A stretch of 10,427 bases of DNA from Bacteroidales bacterium M2. GTDB taxonomy: Bacteria > Bacteroidota > Bacteroidia > Bacteroidales > Muribaculaceae. The notes under the pieces are model-generated. The model did no database searches, was not told the origin of the DNA, and worked only from the letters and a program-made list of their open reading frames with translations. How positions within the stretch are numbered: position 1 is the stretch's first letter; the number at the start of each line of letters is the position of its first letter. The stretch is from the NCBI GenBank assembly GCA_001689415.1, contig LUJM01000089.1, positions 1-10,427 of the forward strand, given 5' to 3'. A program made the position numbers and the translations under genes. Below, in pieces: positions 1 through 6,429 of this stretch.

Positions 1-23
1 TGGCAATATATTTCACCACTAAT

Positions 24-53
24 GATTCTCCATTCTCCATTGCGCATTATAAA
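24..53. repeat. Short degenerate ATTCTCC/GCATT repeat left of the fimbrial locus
   Basis: This A/T-rich stretch has two consecutive ATTCTCC units followed by CATTGCGCATTA (38-49). The same 12-mer occurs at 6506-6517 inside the larger GCATT-rich block, so the two belong to one family of degenerate intergenic repeats placed on either side of the fimbrial genes. No gene or terminator hairpin is visible in bases 1-66. Confidence 0.5.
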
Positions 54-66
54 CCCGTTTCTAACG

Positions 67-1140
67 TTAAAGAGCCAACGGTCCCACGTCCTGTAATATC
101 AGATGCCAGGAATTGATATAGATTTGCGAACTTATCCAGCGCCCATTTTCATCAAGGAAAAGAACCAGCGAATAATCATCGCGATAGTCAAGATAATCCT
201 CATTGCTCAGGGCCTTATGCTTGCCCTTGGTCATCAGTGCATAATCGGCAAGCGGTATCGACGCTATAAGCGACTTATCGCTCTTGCGGTAAATACGAAC
301 CATACAACGCTTCTCCGGTGTGATACGGCTCACCTGGAAATCGGCCACCGCACACCTCACCGCTGTGATTGCGCGACTCTCGTTGCCCTGGCCGTCACCC
401 TTATAATCGGGCACCTCTACGCCTGCCGAACCGCTTGTCACCGTGTGAGCATAGTAAGTCAACGGCTCGTCGGCAAGAATCGTGTTATCCCAGTCAAGAT
501 AACCGTTCTCCTCCACGATAGTAAAGACGAAATCATCATCATCCACCGCGTCGCCCGACAAGTGCTGCAACACAACATGCACATCATTAGTATCCTTAGT
601 CAGACGTACATCATAGATATGTACGCCCTGCTCATCTGTAAAAGTCACATCCATAAGCTTGCCATGGTAGAGATCGCGGAAATCGTCGCGCACGGCCGAA
701 CCGGCGAAATCCCAGCCAGCTTCGTGCGGTGTGCGCCCTCCAAGGGTTGCTTGTAGATCTGTATGCTTTGTAATGTCGTCAGCGATTGCAAAATCTGTAT
801 TATAACCGCTGCCGCACCAGGCTATCAGCGAATAGGTGCCGGGGGCCAAGCCCTCTACATCCATCAGATAGCTGCCTGATTTGAGTTCGTCGCCGGCCTC
901 GTGCTTCTGCCACACGATTGTGCCGTCGGTGTCGACGATATAGAGTGTCACCTCATCGACTTCGGCTGCGAATGCATCGGTGTACTTAAGGTTGCGGTCG
1001 TAGACGAAACGAACCTTGTAGTGCGGATCGCAATCGCCTTCCTCGTCGTAGATCATGCCGTCGCACGAGGCAAGCATCACAGCCGCCAACACCGGTAGCA
1101 GCCGAGAGAGTGCCTTGATTATGTATGAGATGTGTGTCAT
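67..1140 (-). CDS. FimB/Mfa2-family fimbrial anchor lipoprotein
   Basis: A 357-residue lipoprotein of the FimB/Mfa2 family, which in Porphyromonas gingivalis type V fimbriae anchors the shaft in the outer membrane and limits its length. The signal peptide ends in a lipobox LASC with the lipidated cysteine at residue 26. The mature start, with CDGMIYDEEGDCDPHY followed by a VRFVYDRN strand and a DAFAAEVDEVTLYIVDTDG segment (about 55-73), is characteristic of the family. The C-terminus ends in SWHLILQDVGPLAL without an obvious donor strand, as expected for a terminal subunit. It is the last fimbrial gene in the window and lies 745 bases downstream of the pilin gene, separated by repeats. No good TAnnTTTG promoter is visible just upstream, so it may rely on read-through. 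It could equally be a minor or tip subunit of the same superfamily. Confidence 0.88.
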   Translation of the reverse strand: MTHISYIIKALSRLLPVLAAVMLASCDGMIYDEEGDCDPHYKVRFVYDRNLKYTDAFAAEVDEVTLYIVDTDGTIVWQKHEAGDELKSGSYLMDVEGLAPGTYSLIAWCGSGYNTDFAIADDITKHTDLQATLGGRTPHEAGWDFAGSAVRDDFRDLYHGKLMDVTFTDEQGVHIYDVRLTKDTNDVHVVLQHLSGDAVDDDDFVFTIVEENGYLDWDNTILADEPLTYYAHTVTSGSAGVEVPDYKGDGQGNESRAITAVRCAVADFQVSRITPEKRCMVRIYRKSDKSLIASIPLADYALMTKGKHKALSNEDYLDYRDDYSLVLFLDENGRWISSQIYINSWHLILQDVGPLAL

Positions 1141-1170
1141 TTAAATAAATATAGTATTGTAGTAGTGCGT

Positions 1171-1186
1171 GGTCCGCTTCGGGACC
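1171..1186 (-). other. Small UUCG-type hairpin in the leader of the anchor gene
   Basis: GGTCC (1171-1175) pairs with GGACC (1182-1186) around a six-base GCTTCG loop, 31 bases upstream of the anchor-protein start codon. It would lie in the 5' leader or read-through message of that gene. A role in translation or stability is possible but unproven. Confidence 0.3.
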
Positions 1187-1206
1187 GGTGAGGAGATTAT
1201 AAAATT

Positions 1207-1251
1207 AAGAGTCTCCGGGGCCTCAAGGTCATCTCGACCCCGAAGACTCTT
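1207..1251 (-). terminator. Imperfect 16-bp hairpin, possible terminator or attenuator
   Basis: The arms at 1207-1222 and 1236-1251 are complementary at 14 of 16 positions (AAGAGTCT...GGGG against CCCC...AGACTCTT). Read on the minus strand, the hairpin is followed by TAATTTTATAAT, a T-rich stretch. It sits between the repeat cassette and the anchor gene, 66 bases before its start, so it could end or attenuate transcription coming from the pilin gene. The tail is not a clean T run, so this is a moderate call. Confidence 0.45.
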
Positions 1252-1289
1252 GATTATGATATTCTTATACTGCCACTCGATTCAGCTCC

Positions 1290-1509
1290 AATAGGAGCAC
1301 GCCCTTCGTAGGGTCGCGAAACGCTGCGATAGGAGCTTGGCTCTCCGAGACAAGCCTCAATCAGGCAAATCGCCCTCTCGCAGGGTCGCGGAAGACCGCG
1401 ATAGGAGCTTGGCTCTCCGAGACAAGCCTTAATCAGGCAAATCGCCCTCTCGCAGGGTCGCGGAAGACCGCGATAGGAGCTTGGCTCTCCGAGACAAGCC
1501 TTAATCAGG
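1290..1509. repeat. 72-bp tandem repeat, about three copies
   Basis: A 72-bp unit repeats with identical phase at 1328-1399, 1400-1471 and 1472-1509 (partial). A diverged, internally deleted copy lies at about 1290-1327. Each unit starts GATAGGAGCTTGGCTCTCCG and contains the module CTCGCAGGGTCGCGG plus a short loop plus CCGCGA, itself a small hairpin. Copies two and three are nearly identical, which suggests recent duplication. The unit is exactly 24 codons long, so it creates an open minus-strand frame of 149 codons with a repeated 24-residue segment. I read that as an artefact rather than a gene. Confidence 0.9.
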
Positions 1510-1572
1510 CGTAGGGTCTCAATAATTTTGCAATTCTGGCCGTGGCTTGTCTCGGAGAGCCAAGCTCCTATC
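1472..1572. repeat. Perfect 29-bp inverted repeat with 43-base loop
   Basis: The left arm 1472-1500 (start of the last 72-bp unit) is exactly reverse-complementary to 1544-1572. The right arm is therefore an inverted copy of the head of the tandem unit. In RNA from either strand it would fold into a long, GC-rich stem between the pilin and anchor genes. Confidence 0.9.
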
Positions 1573-1608
1573 ACAAGCACACCTTCTGGTAGGGCAGATA
1601 ATCCGCCT

Positions 1609-1720
1609 TCTCGTAGGGTCGCGGCATGCCGCGACCGGCCAAAAGTGCATTTATTTACCTGCCTATCAATGGGAAAAATGCTTCCGACACCCGGTCGCGG
1701 CATGCCGCGACCCTACGAGA
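1609..1720. repeat. Perfect 30-bp inverted repeat built from a 20-bp palindrome
   Basis: The arms at 1609-1638 and 1691-1720 are exact reverse complements with a 52-base spacer. Each arm contains the perfect palindrome GGTCGCGGCATGCCGCGACC (1617-1636 and 1693-1712), flanked outward by TCTCGTAG or its complement CTACGAGA. The arm has the same layout as the hairpin module inside the 72-bp tandem units, with CATG in the centre in place of AAGA, so all belong to one REP-like family. No transposase gene is present in the window. Confidence 0.9.
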
Positions 1721-1783
1721 GTGGGGGTGTGCTGAAACCAATAAATATTCAGCATTGGTTCGACCACCCGGAAGTGCATTTAT
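1632..1783. repeat. Pair of direct repeats CGACC-N6-AAGTGCATTTAT
   Basis: CGACC, six variable bases, then AAGTGCATTTAT occurs at 1632-1654 and again at 1761-1783, with identical internal spacing and 129 bases apart. The first copy overlaps the end of the left palindrome arm. It marks a larger composite repeat unit that extends beyond the palindromes. Confidence 0.7.
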
Positions 1784-1840
1784 CTTTTGAGGCTCAAACT
1801 CGACCTAACTCTTCAGGCCGAAAGGAGTAGCAGTATCATT

Positions 1841-1880
1841 CCGCGGCCCGGCGGGCAATCAAACCCGCCAGCCCACGCGG
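1841..1880 (-). other. GC-rich hairpin just after the pilin stop codon
   Basis: On the minus strand, starting six bases after the pilin TAA, CCGCG...GGCGGG (1880-1876, 1869-1864) pairs with CCCGCC...CGCGG (1855-1850, 1845-1841). There is an internal loop and an eight-base TTTGATTG loop. No T run follows, so it does not look like a simple intrinsic terminator. It would suit a 3'-end stabiliser or an attenuator that keeps pilin mRNA more abundant than anchor mRNA, but that is an inference. Confidence 0.55.
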
Positions 1881-1885
1881 ATAGA

Positions 1886-3766
1886 TTAAAGTTCGATGCC
1901 GCCCTGGTTGATAACCTTCCAAGAAAGGATATTGATGTTGGCAGATACGTAGTAGCGGGGATCTTCGGGTTCGTCAGGGATGATAGCTTCACCGGGAACT
2001 TCGTCAGTACCGGGATTGAAGATACCATGACCTACTCGTACAATCTTGCCGATTGAAAGTTTGTACCAGTGGTTACGAACTACGCCATAGTAGCCTTCAT
2101 CTTCTGCAGTAAGACCATTATTTGCGAAGTGCTCGATAGGCACATTGTATACCATGCGGCCACCGTTGAAGGCAATAGCTTTTGCCATCTTGGTTGTGTC
2201 CTTCTGGTAAGCGAGAAGACCTTCGTTCATTACTTCAATATCGGTCTTGCCGGCAACGTCAACTTCTACATATTCACCTGCTTCATTCTTAACCCAGAGA
2301 GCTTCAGCGGCATCAGCCTTAGCTGCAATGTAGATTGAACCGGTTCCGTTATTAGCTGCATCCCAGTCGTAAGCAGTAGCAGGAAGCTCATTGTAAACTT
2401 CTTTGTCTACTTCAACCATTACAGGGGTGCCATCGTCGTTGAATTTGGGGTTACCCAGCTCGTCTGTAGCCTGAACCTCCACTTTTTCAATTGTCTTAAC
2501 GTAGTAATCAAGCTTGCCAGCTGACTGAAGTACTGAAAGTACATATTTAATATAGTCAGCTTTGGTAAAGAGAACTTTGTTGTACTCTACCAGGTCAAGA
2601 CCATTACCGTCTACATCGCATACAGTAGCTGCAAGTGTAACATGAGTGGTATAAGCAGGAACTACAAGTTTGTTTTTAAGGACGTTAGCTGCCACATTAG
2701 TATTTTCGTTGCAGTAGTTGTAGTTTGCCTCGCCGGTATAGGCAGTCTTGGTAGCTTCATTGTAGTCAATGTAGTTGAAGTAGTCAAGGTTATTGCCTTC
2801 TTCAAATTTGGCCTGGTCATAAACCCAAGACTTAGCCCAGAACGAGCGGAAGTATTCGGGTTTATCCCAACCAGCAAAAGGTGCTGTTGTTTCCCAACCG
2901 GCCAAGAGCTGCTTCGAGATGTAGCTGTTCTTTGCAAGTGCATTGAGTGTCCAGCCCTCAAGACGTACATAAAGTTTGGTGTTGCCTTCTACGTTACCGT
3001 CGTTACCTTCACCAAATACAGTAGCGTCAATCTCATAAAGACCTTTTTCAGTAGGTTTAAGAGTAGATTCTGTAGTTACAGTCACCTTACCTGCAAGACG
3101 CTCTACATATACTTCTACAGGAGTAGCTTCGTTTGCATCCCTGGGCTCGAGCGAGAAGTTAGACTTGTCAAGCTTTGTAAGCATGGGGAACTTGTTTTCG
3201 TGGTTGACATCAGTAGCGGTAGCACCCTGATAGTAGCTCGATGTCGACATTACGAAATTGCCACGTTCGCCGAACTGAGTAAGAGCTGCGGTTACTTTCT
3301 CGTAGCTGTCACCTGCTGCAGGCGTGTATGTATTGCCGTTTTCGTCAGTGAATGTGGGGAGGTTGAGAACGGTAAGCATGTAGGTAGGATACTCGTTACC
3401 CTGGAGGTCTTCGAGTACGATTACGTTCTTGCCGATCCATTCAATGTTTTCACCGTTATTACCATTCCAAGTAGGATTGTTGGGGTTAGTGCGGCCTACG
3501 TAGATACCGTTAGCGTCAAAGAAGAAGAAGTGAGCGTTGGCTACTTCGTGCTCCTTTTCATCGCCATACACATAACCGCCGTCTGTGGTCGAACGGCTGT
3601 AGCCTGCGCCATAAATGTCGCCTGCGCTCTGGATGTTGACAGTAAGATAAGCCTTTTCACCTGCGGGGATAGTGTTATCACCGGGGGCAACAGGCTCGTC
3701 GTTCGAGCATGCGGCAAGCATTGCCACTGCTGCGAAACCTGCGAACAGTTTGTTTAGTTTGTTCAT
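1886..3766 (-). CDS. Mfa1-family fimbria major subunit (type V pilin lipoprotein)
   Basis: A 626-residue major pilin of the Mfa1 family, the polymerising shaft subunit of type V fimbriae on the cell surface. The N-terminus is a lipoprotein signal peptide with lipobox LAAC (Cys20), followed by SNDEP. A candidate protease site is Arg58 in GAGYSRSTTDGG, where trypsin-like cleavage would free the groove that accepts the next subunit's donor strand. The family-typical HFFFFDANGIYVG lies at about 79-91. The C-terminal domain (about 538-626) carries MVYNVPIEHF, EGYYGVVRNHWYKLSIGKI and the final YYVSANINILSWKVINQGG, strongly diagnostic for the Mfa1 C-terminal region. The gene is third in the operon, 64 bases after the DUF3868 gene, and is visibly more A+T-rich than that gene. 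The leader is A/T-rich, usual for a highly translated Bacteroidetes gene. The family call is firm; equivalence to P. gingivalis mfa1 itself is not claimed. Confidence 0.93.
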   Translation of the reverse strand: MNKLNKLFAGFAAVAMLAACSNDEPVAPGDNTIPAGEKAYLTVNIQSAGDIYGAGYSRSTTDGGYVYGDEKEHEVANAHFFFFDANGIYVGRTNPNNPTWNGNNGENIEWIGKNVIVLEDLQGNEYPTYMLTVLNLPTFTDENGNTYTPAAGDSYEKVTAALTQFGERGNFVMSTSSYYQGATATDVNHENKFPMLTKLDKSNFSLEPRDANEATPVEVYVERLAGKVTVTTESTLKPTEKGLYEIDATVFGEGNDGNVEGNTKLYVRLEGWTLNALAKNSYISKQLLAGWETTAPFAGWDKPEYFRSFWAKSWVYDQAKFEEGNNLDYFNYIDYNEATKTAYTGEANYNYCNENTNVAANVLKNKLVVPAYTTHVTLAATVCDVDGNGLDLVEYNKVLFTKADYIKYVLSVLQSAGKLDYYVKTIEKVEVQATDELGNPKFNDDGTPVMVEVDKEVYNELPATAYDWDAANNGTGSIYIAAKADAAEALWVKNEAGEYVEVDVAGKTDIEVMNEGLLAYQKDTTKMAKAIAFNGGRMVYNVPIEHFANNGLTAEDEGYYGVVRNHWYKLSIGKIVRVGHGIFNPGTDEVPGEAIIPDEPEDPRYYVSANINILSWKVINQGGIEL

Positions 3767-3830
3767 TTCTGTTGGTTTACTATGATTTGTTAATAAATAT
3801 ATTTTGTTTTCTTGTGTAAGTTTTCTTTGC

Positions 3831-5303
3831 TTATTCCGATTGGTCGGTCGGCTCTATCAGATATTCAACCGTATTGCGGTTAATTATAGCGTCCACTTCG
3901 GCTCGCTGCTGTGCTGCCTGTTCGAGGCCCTTGCTTGCTGCGGTATTGAAGAATTTATTGGCACGCTCGAGGTCGCCCGACATTCCGGCAAGCACACCGC
4001 GGCTGTATACCGCCTCGGGGCTGTCGCCGGCGCGGTCTAGATAATCCGACGCCTTGTCAAGTCGGCCGGCTGCCATCATTATATTAGCTGCATTGAGATT
4101 GCTCTTGGTGTCGTAGGGATGTATCTCTACGGCTTTGAGCATGATTTCGTTGTACTTGTCGCTTCCAACAGGATAGAGGGCCGCGATGCGCTGGAAATCG
4201 ACAGGGCGCATGCGCTCCGGTGTCACCTTGTACACTTCGAGCAGCTCCTCTACCGTAGCATAAGCCTTGATGCGGTATTTCACCACATAGTCCGAGTGGC
4301 GCAGCCAGGGGTACACATTCTTTAATATATAGTCGTACTGCTCGGGGTAGCGGCGGCGTATCTCCTCGTTGCGGGGGTCGGGCTCCATATCCGACTGTGC
4401 GATAGCCAGGATTTCGTCGCGGTGCGCGATATCGTTTTCCTTCAGCCAGTCGATCAGGCCCTGCCAGTCCTCGGGCTCGTAGTCGGTATGCATGATATCC
4501 GCGTCGAGCGCCATGCGCTTGCGAACCAACTCCTTAAGGGTCTGCGTACGGCCCATAGCCAGGCGCACGTTGTTAGAGTACGAACCCTCGGGCGATGCAA
4601 AACCCTTGAACGATACGAAAGTAATCGTCGCGTCGGGGTCGTCCTGCACAAACTTGATAGTCTTGTAAATCTTATCCAGCTCCTCGGGGTTCTTCATATA
4701 GTTCTCCTTGAGCTCGGTGCGGTTTACCACGAATGTGATAAATGCGCGGCCCTCGGCGGCAAGCTCGATTGCACTGTCGCCGGTCAGTTCTACGAAGCTG
4801 AATTTGGGGTCGTAGGCCGGGCGCACATAGTCGAGGCGTGCGAGCGGGGTCTCGGGGCCCACCTTGGCTGTCTCGCAGCAGTTGGCAAGATCCTGGAGCA
4901 TATCCACCTGGCAGCGGTTCATCCAGTCTTCAAATGGCACCTCGGCGCGATACTCGATGCTCTCTTTCGAGCCGGCATCGTAAATCTTAGTACCTGCGGG
5001 CAGGTCGTTATTGCGAATGTGGCTGTAGTAGCGGTTACGACCGGCAATCTTTACCGCCGGGAGTATCAATACTCCGTGGCCCTCGGTAGCGCGGACAACA
5101 GGCGTGAAGGTCACCTCTTTGTCGCGGCCGGGATTGACGGCGCGGGGGTCGATATTCATCGATACCATAAGCTCGTTGCCTACGCGGGCAACCTTGATTT
5201 TCTCTACTTTCAGAAGTGCATCCTGAGTGTCGGCGAAAGCCGGCATGGCGGCAACGGCAAGCATTGCGGCAGCAAGTATGCGGGTAATGGCGTTCGTTTT
5301 CAT
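3831..5303 (-). CDS. DUF3868 protein with OmpA-like motif and TPR-like C-terminus
   Basis: A 490-residue exported protein of the DUF3868 family. Residues 1-24 form a signal peptide ending AFA. Residues 26-200 are a beta-rich region with cysteines at 131, 142 and 143. At about 226-265 the segment FKGFASPEGSYSNNVRLAMG followed by R252 matches the OmpA-like pattern (G-x-A-S-P-E-G, N, LA, R) that binds peptidoglycan in related proteins. Residues 270-345 hold the typical DUF3868 DWQGL...YPWLRHSDYVVKYR block. Residues 366-470 look like helical TPR-type repeats (NAANIMMAAGRLDKASDYLD, YSRGVLAGMSGDLERANKFF). Proteins of this family are often encoded beside DUF3575 and fimbrillin genes, but their role is unknown. 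A periplasmic scaffold for the pilus or the barrel is a reasonable guess. It starts two bases after the DUF3575 stop (TGA-CA-ATG), implying translational coupling. Confidence 0.85.
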   Translation of the reverse strand: MKTNAITRILAAAMLAVAAMPAFADTQDALLKVEKIKVARVGNELMVSMNIDPRAVNPGRDKEVTFTPVVRATEGHGVLILPAVKIAGRNRYYSHIRNNDLPAGTKIYDAGSKESIEYRAEVPFEDWMNRCQVDMLQDLANCCETAKVGPETPLARLDYVRPAYDPKFSFVELTGDSAIELAAEGRAFITFVVNRTELKENYMKNPEELDKIYKTIKFVQDDPDATITFVSFKGFASPEGSYSNNVRLAMGRTQTLKELVRKRMALDADIMHTDYEPEDWQGLIDWLKENDIAHRDEILAIAQSDMEPDPRNEEIRRRYPEQYDYILKNVYPWLRHSDYVVKYRIKAYATVEELLEVYKVTPERMRPVDFQRIAALYPVGSDKYNEIMLKAVEIHPYDTKSNLNAANIMMAAGRLDKASDYLDRAGDSPEAVYSRGVLAGMSGDLERANKFFNTAASKGLEQAAQQRAEVDAIINRNTVEYLIEPTDQSE

Positions 5304-5305
5304 TG

Positions 5306-5884
5306 TCAGAATGTATATACGAGGTTTATTGCGGCCTTGGTCGGACCTACATAGTTATGAGGGTGATTGGTGTCGACCTTCTGGCCGCAGTCGGCGCACT
5401 CAAACATATCATATCGGGTATATACCCAGCCGATGCCGATTTCGGCCTCGATGTTCCAGCGCTTGTCGAGAATCCACGAATAACCATAGGCGATACCCGC
5501 TCCGGCCATCCAGCCCTGGAATCGGTACTCCTTGAGTTTACGGAAGTCTGTGCCGAGAAATTTAAACGGCATATCGAGGTTGCCATAGTTATACTGCCCG
5601 CCCAACAGATGCGCACCGACGAAATGGCCCGAATATGCCTGGCAAAACCAGTAGCGAGCCTCCGGCTGTACAAGCCAGTGCTTCCAGCGGTGGTCCTTGA
5701 TGGCCCACGCATTCAGGTTCGCGCTCAGGTCGCCTGTCCATTGTGGAGCAAATTTTACCTCTACACCGCCATTCAACGTGGCTGTCGCATCGTAGAGTAA
5801 GTTAGTTTTTATGGCCGCTTTCTGGCCCAGCGCCATCAGTGGCGCAAGAATAGCAAGCAGCAGTACTATTAATTTAACTTTCAT
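5306..5884 (-). CDS. DUF3575 outer-membrane beta-barrel-like protein
   Basis: A 192-residue DUF3575 family protein. Residues 1-20 form a signal peptide (MKVKLIVLLLAILAPLMALG), and the mature protein starts with the family hallmark KAAIKTNLLYDATATLNGGV. Further hallmarks are HWLVQPEARYWFCQAYSGHF (69-88), FQGWMAGAGIAYGYSW (122-137), KRWNIEAEIGIGW (141-153), an ECADCG pair of cysteines (162-167) and a terminal GPTKAAINLVYTF. Alternating aromatic strands and a C-terminal aromatic residue suggest a small outer-membrane barrel. The function is not established for the family; its position as first gene of the pilus operon suggests an assembly or surface-display role. The length is full for the family. 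The start is the first ATG before the signal peptide, preceded by a long untranslated leader. Confidence 0.87.
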   Translation of the reverse strand: MKVKLIVLLLAILAPLMALGQKAAIKTNLLYDATATLNGGVEVKFAPQWTGDLSANLNAWAIKDHRWKHWLVQPEARYWFCQAYSGHFVGAHLLGGQYNYGNLDMPFKFLGTDFRKLKEYRFQGWMAGAGIAYGYSWILDKRWNIEAEIGIGWVYTRYDMFECADCGQKVDTNHPHNYVGPTKAAINLVYTF

Positions 5885-6107
5885 GCCTATGGCGAGAATG
5901 ATTGGTTATCGTTAATTGATTAAATAATTGTTTGCACGCCTAAAACGTAGTAGTCACAAAAAGTATCCCCTCGTCGCAACTCTTATTATGTGTTTTGTCG
6001 AGGTTACCGCTTGTTTACCCACTAAAAAAGTTTAGGAGAGAGGCGGCGGAGAGAGCTTTGTATTCAAATCAGCCTTTCGAAATTATCTTTCGACTACGAC
6101 TGATTTG
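5885..6107 (-). promoter_or_regulatory. Long 5' leader of the fimbrial operon
   Basis: About 220 bases separate the predicted start of transcription from the DUF3575 ATG, with no supportable ORF. Besides the stem-loop at its 5' end (6065-6107), there is a CCTCG/CGAGG pair at 5969-5973 and 5999-6003 and a pyrimidine-rich CTCTCTCC tract, read on the minus strand near 6035-6055. The length and structure are compatible with post-transcriptional control, but no known riboswitch class is recognised. Confidence 0.4.
6065..6107 (-). promoter_or_regulatory. Two-tier stem-loop at the predicted +1 of the fimbrial mRNA
   Basis: On the minus strand CAAATCAG (6107-6100) pairs perfectly with CTGATTTG (6072-6065). 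Inside it, TCGAAA (6093-6088) pairs with TTTCGA (6082-6077) around a five-base GATAA loop, with a 6-by-4 internal loop between the stems. The outer arm begins six bases after the -7 box, so the hairpin would form the very 5' end of the transcript. Alternatives are a DNA operator for a dimeric regulator, or chance. Confidence 0.5.
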
Positions 6108-6112
6108 CGATG

Positions 6113-6142
6113 CAAAATTACAACATTATTGATTTTTCTAAA
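6113..6142 (-). promoter_or_regulatory. Predicted promoter of the fimbrial operon
   Basis: On the minus strand, TAATTTTG (6120-6113) matches the Bacteroidetes -7 consensus TAnnTTTG exactly. The upstream element is weak: TTTA at 6142-6139, spaced 18 bases away rather than the usual 19-21 from a TTTG. It is the only exact -7 match on this strand that I found between the DUF3575 gene and the GCATT repeat block. A weak -33 box would fit a promoter that needs an activator, such as the nearby AraC-type protein. Confidence 0.5.
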
Positions 6143-6429
6143 TTGACATAGCATCAAAAAAACGGTTGATTTTTCGTAAAAATGGGCAAATATCTCACCA
6201 CAATTCTTGGTTAATTTTAATATTATATCACTCAAAACCTCATCACAGCATCTCAGAAGGCCGATATAGCTATACAACTATTCATATTTTACCTTCAAGA
6301 GCCCGGAAGTTATACTTTTTGAGACAAAAGCTCGCTCAAAGACAACAAACACTTGGCAAAAGCCATAATTACTGTCCCGAGCATCGAGCTTCCGAGAGGC
6401 CCGTCAGGTGAGAACAACTCCCCACCCCA
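6143..6429. other. A/T-rich intergenic DNA without a supported gene
   Basis: This is the upstream flank of the fimbrial promoter. It is A/T-rich in its first half, with stop codons interrupting all frames at short range. A TTTGAG/CTCAAA pair (6318-6323 and 6335-6340, 11-base loop) is the only small hairpin noted. It is the likely location of activator sites, but I see no clear repeated operator motif. Confidence 0.4.

Noticed and set aside
1..66. Possible start of another minus-strand gene past the anchor gene
   Set aside because: A short ATG-initiated frame runs to the window edge, but it consists of the degenerate repeat and is too short to support.
1290..1509. Possible CRISPR array from the 72-bp period
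   Set aside because: The whole 72 bp is repeated without unique spacers, so it is a plain tandem duplication.
1254..1703. Minus-strand open frame of 149 codons with a repeated 24-residue segment
   Set aside because: The frame exists because the DNA repeat is 72 bp, a multiple of three. The translation is rich in Cys, Pro and Arg, has no recognisable domain, and the same DNA forms inverted repeats and palindromes.
2642..3757. Long plus-strand open frame opposite the pilin gene (371 codons)
   Set aside because: It is antisense to a gene with clear Mfa1-family domains and encodes a Val/Phe/Cys-rich sequence typical of a shadow frame.
4422..5354. Long plus-strand open frame opposite the DUF3868 gene (310 codons)
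   Set aside because: It is a shadow frame in GC-rich DNA; the minus strand has a signal peptide, family motifs and operon spacing.
6083..6277. Minus-strand open frame of 64 codons upstream of the fimbrial operon
   Set aside because: It overlaps the predicted promoter and 5' stem-loop, has no domain, and its composition matches A/T-rich intergenic DNA.
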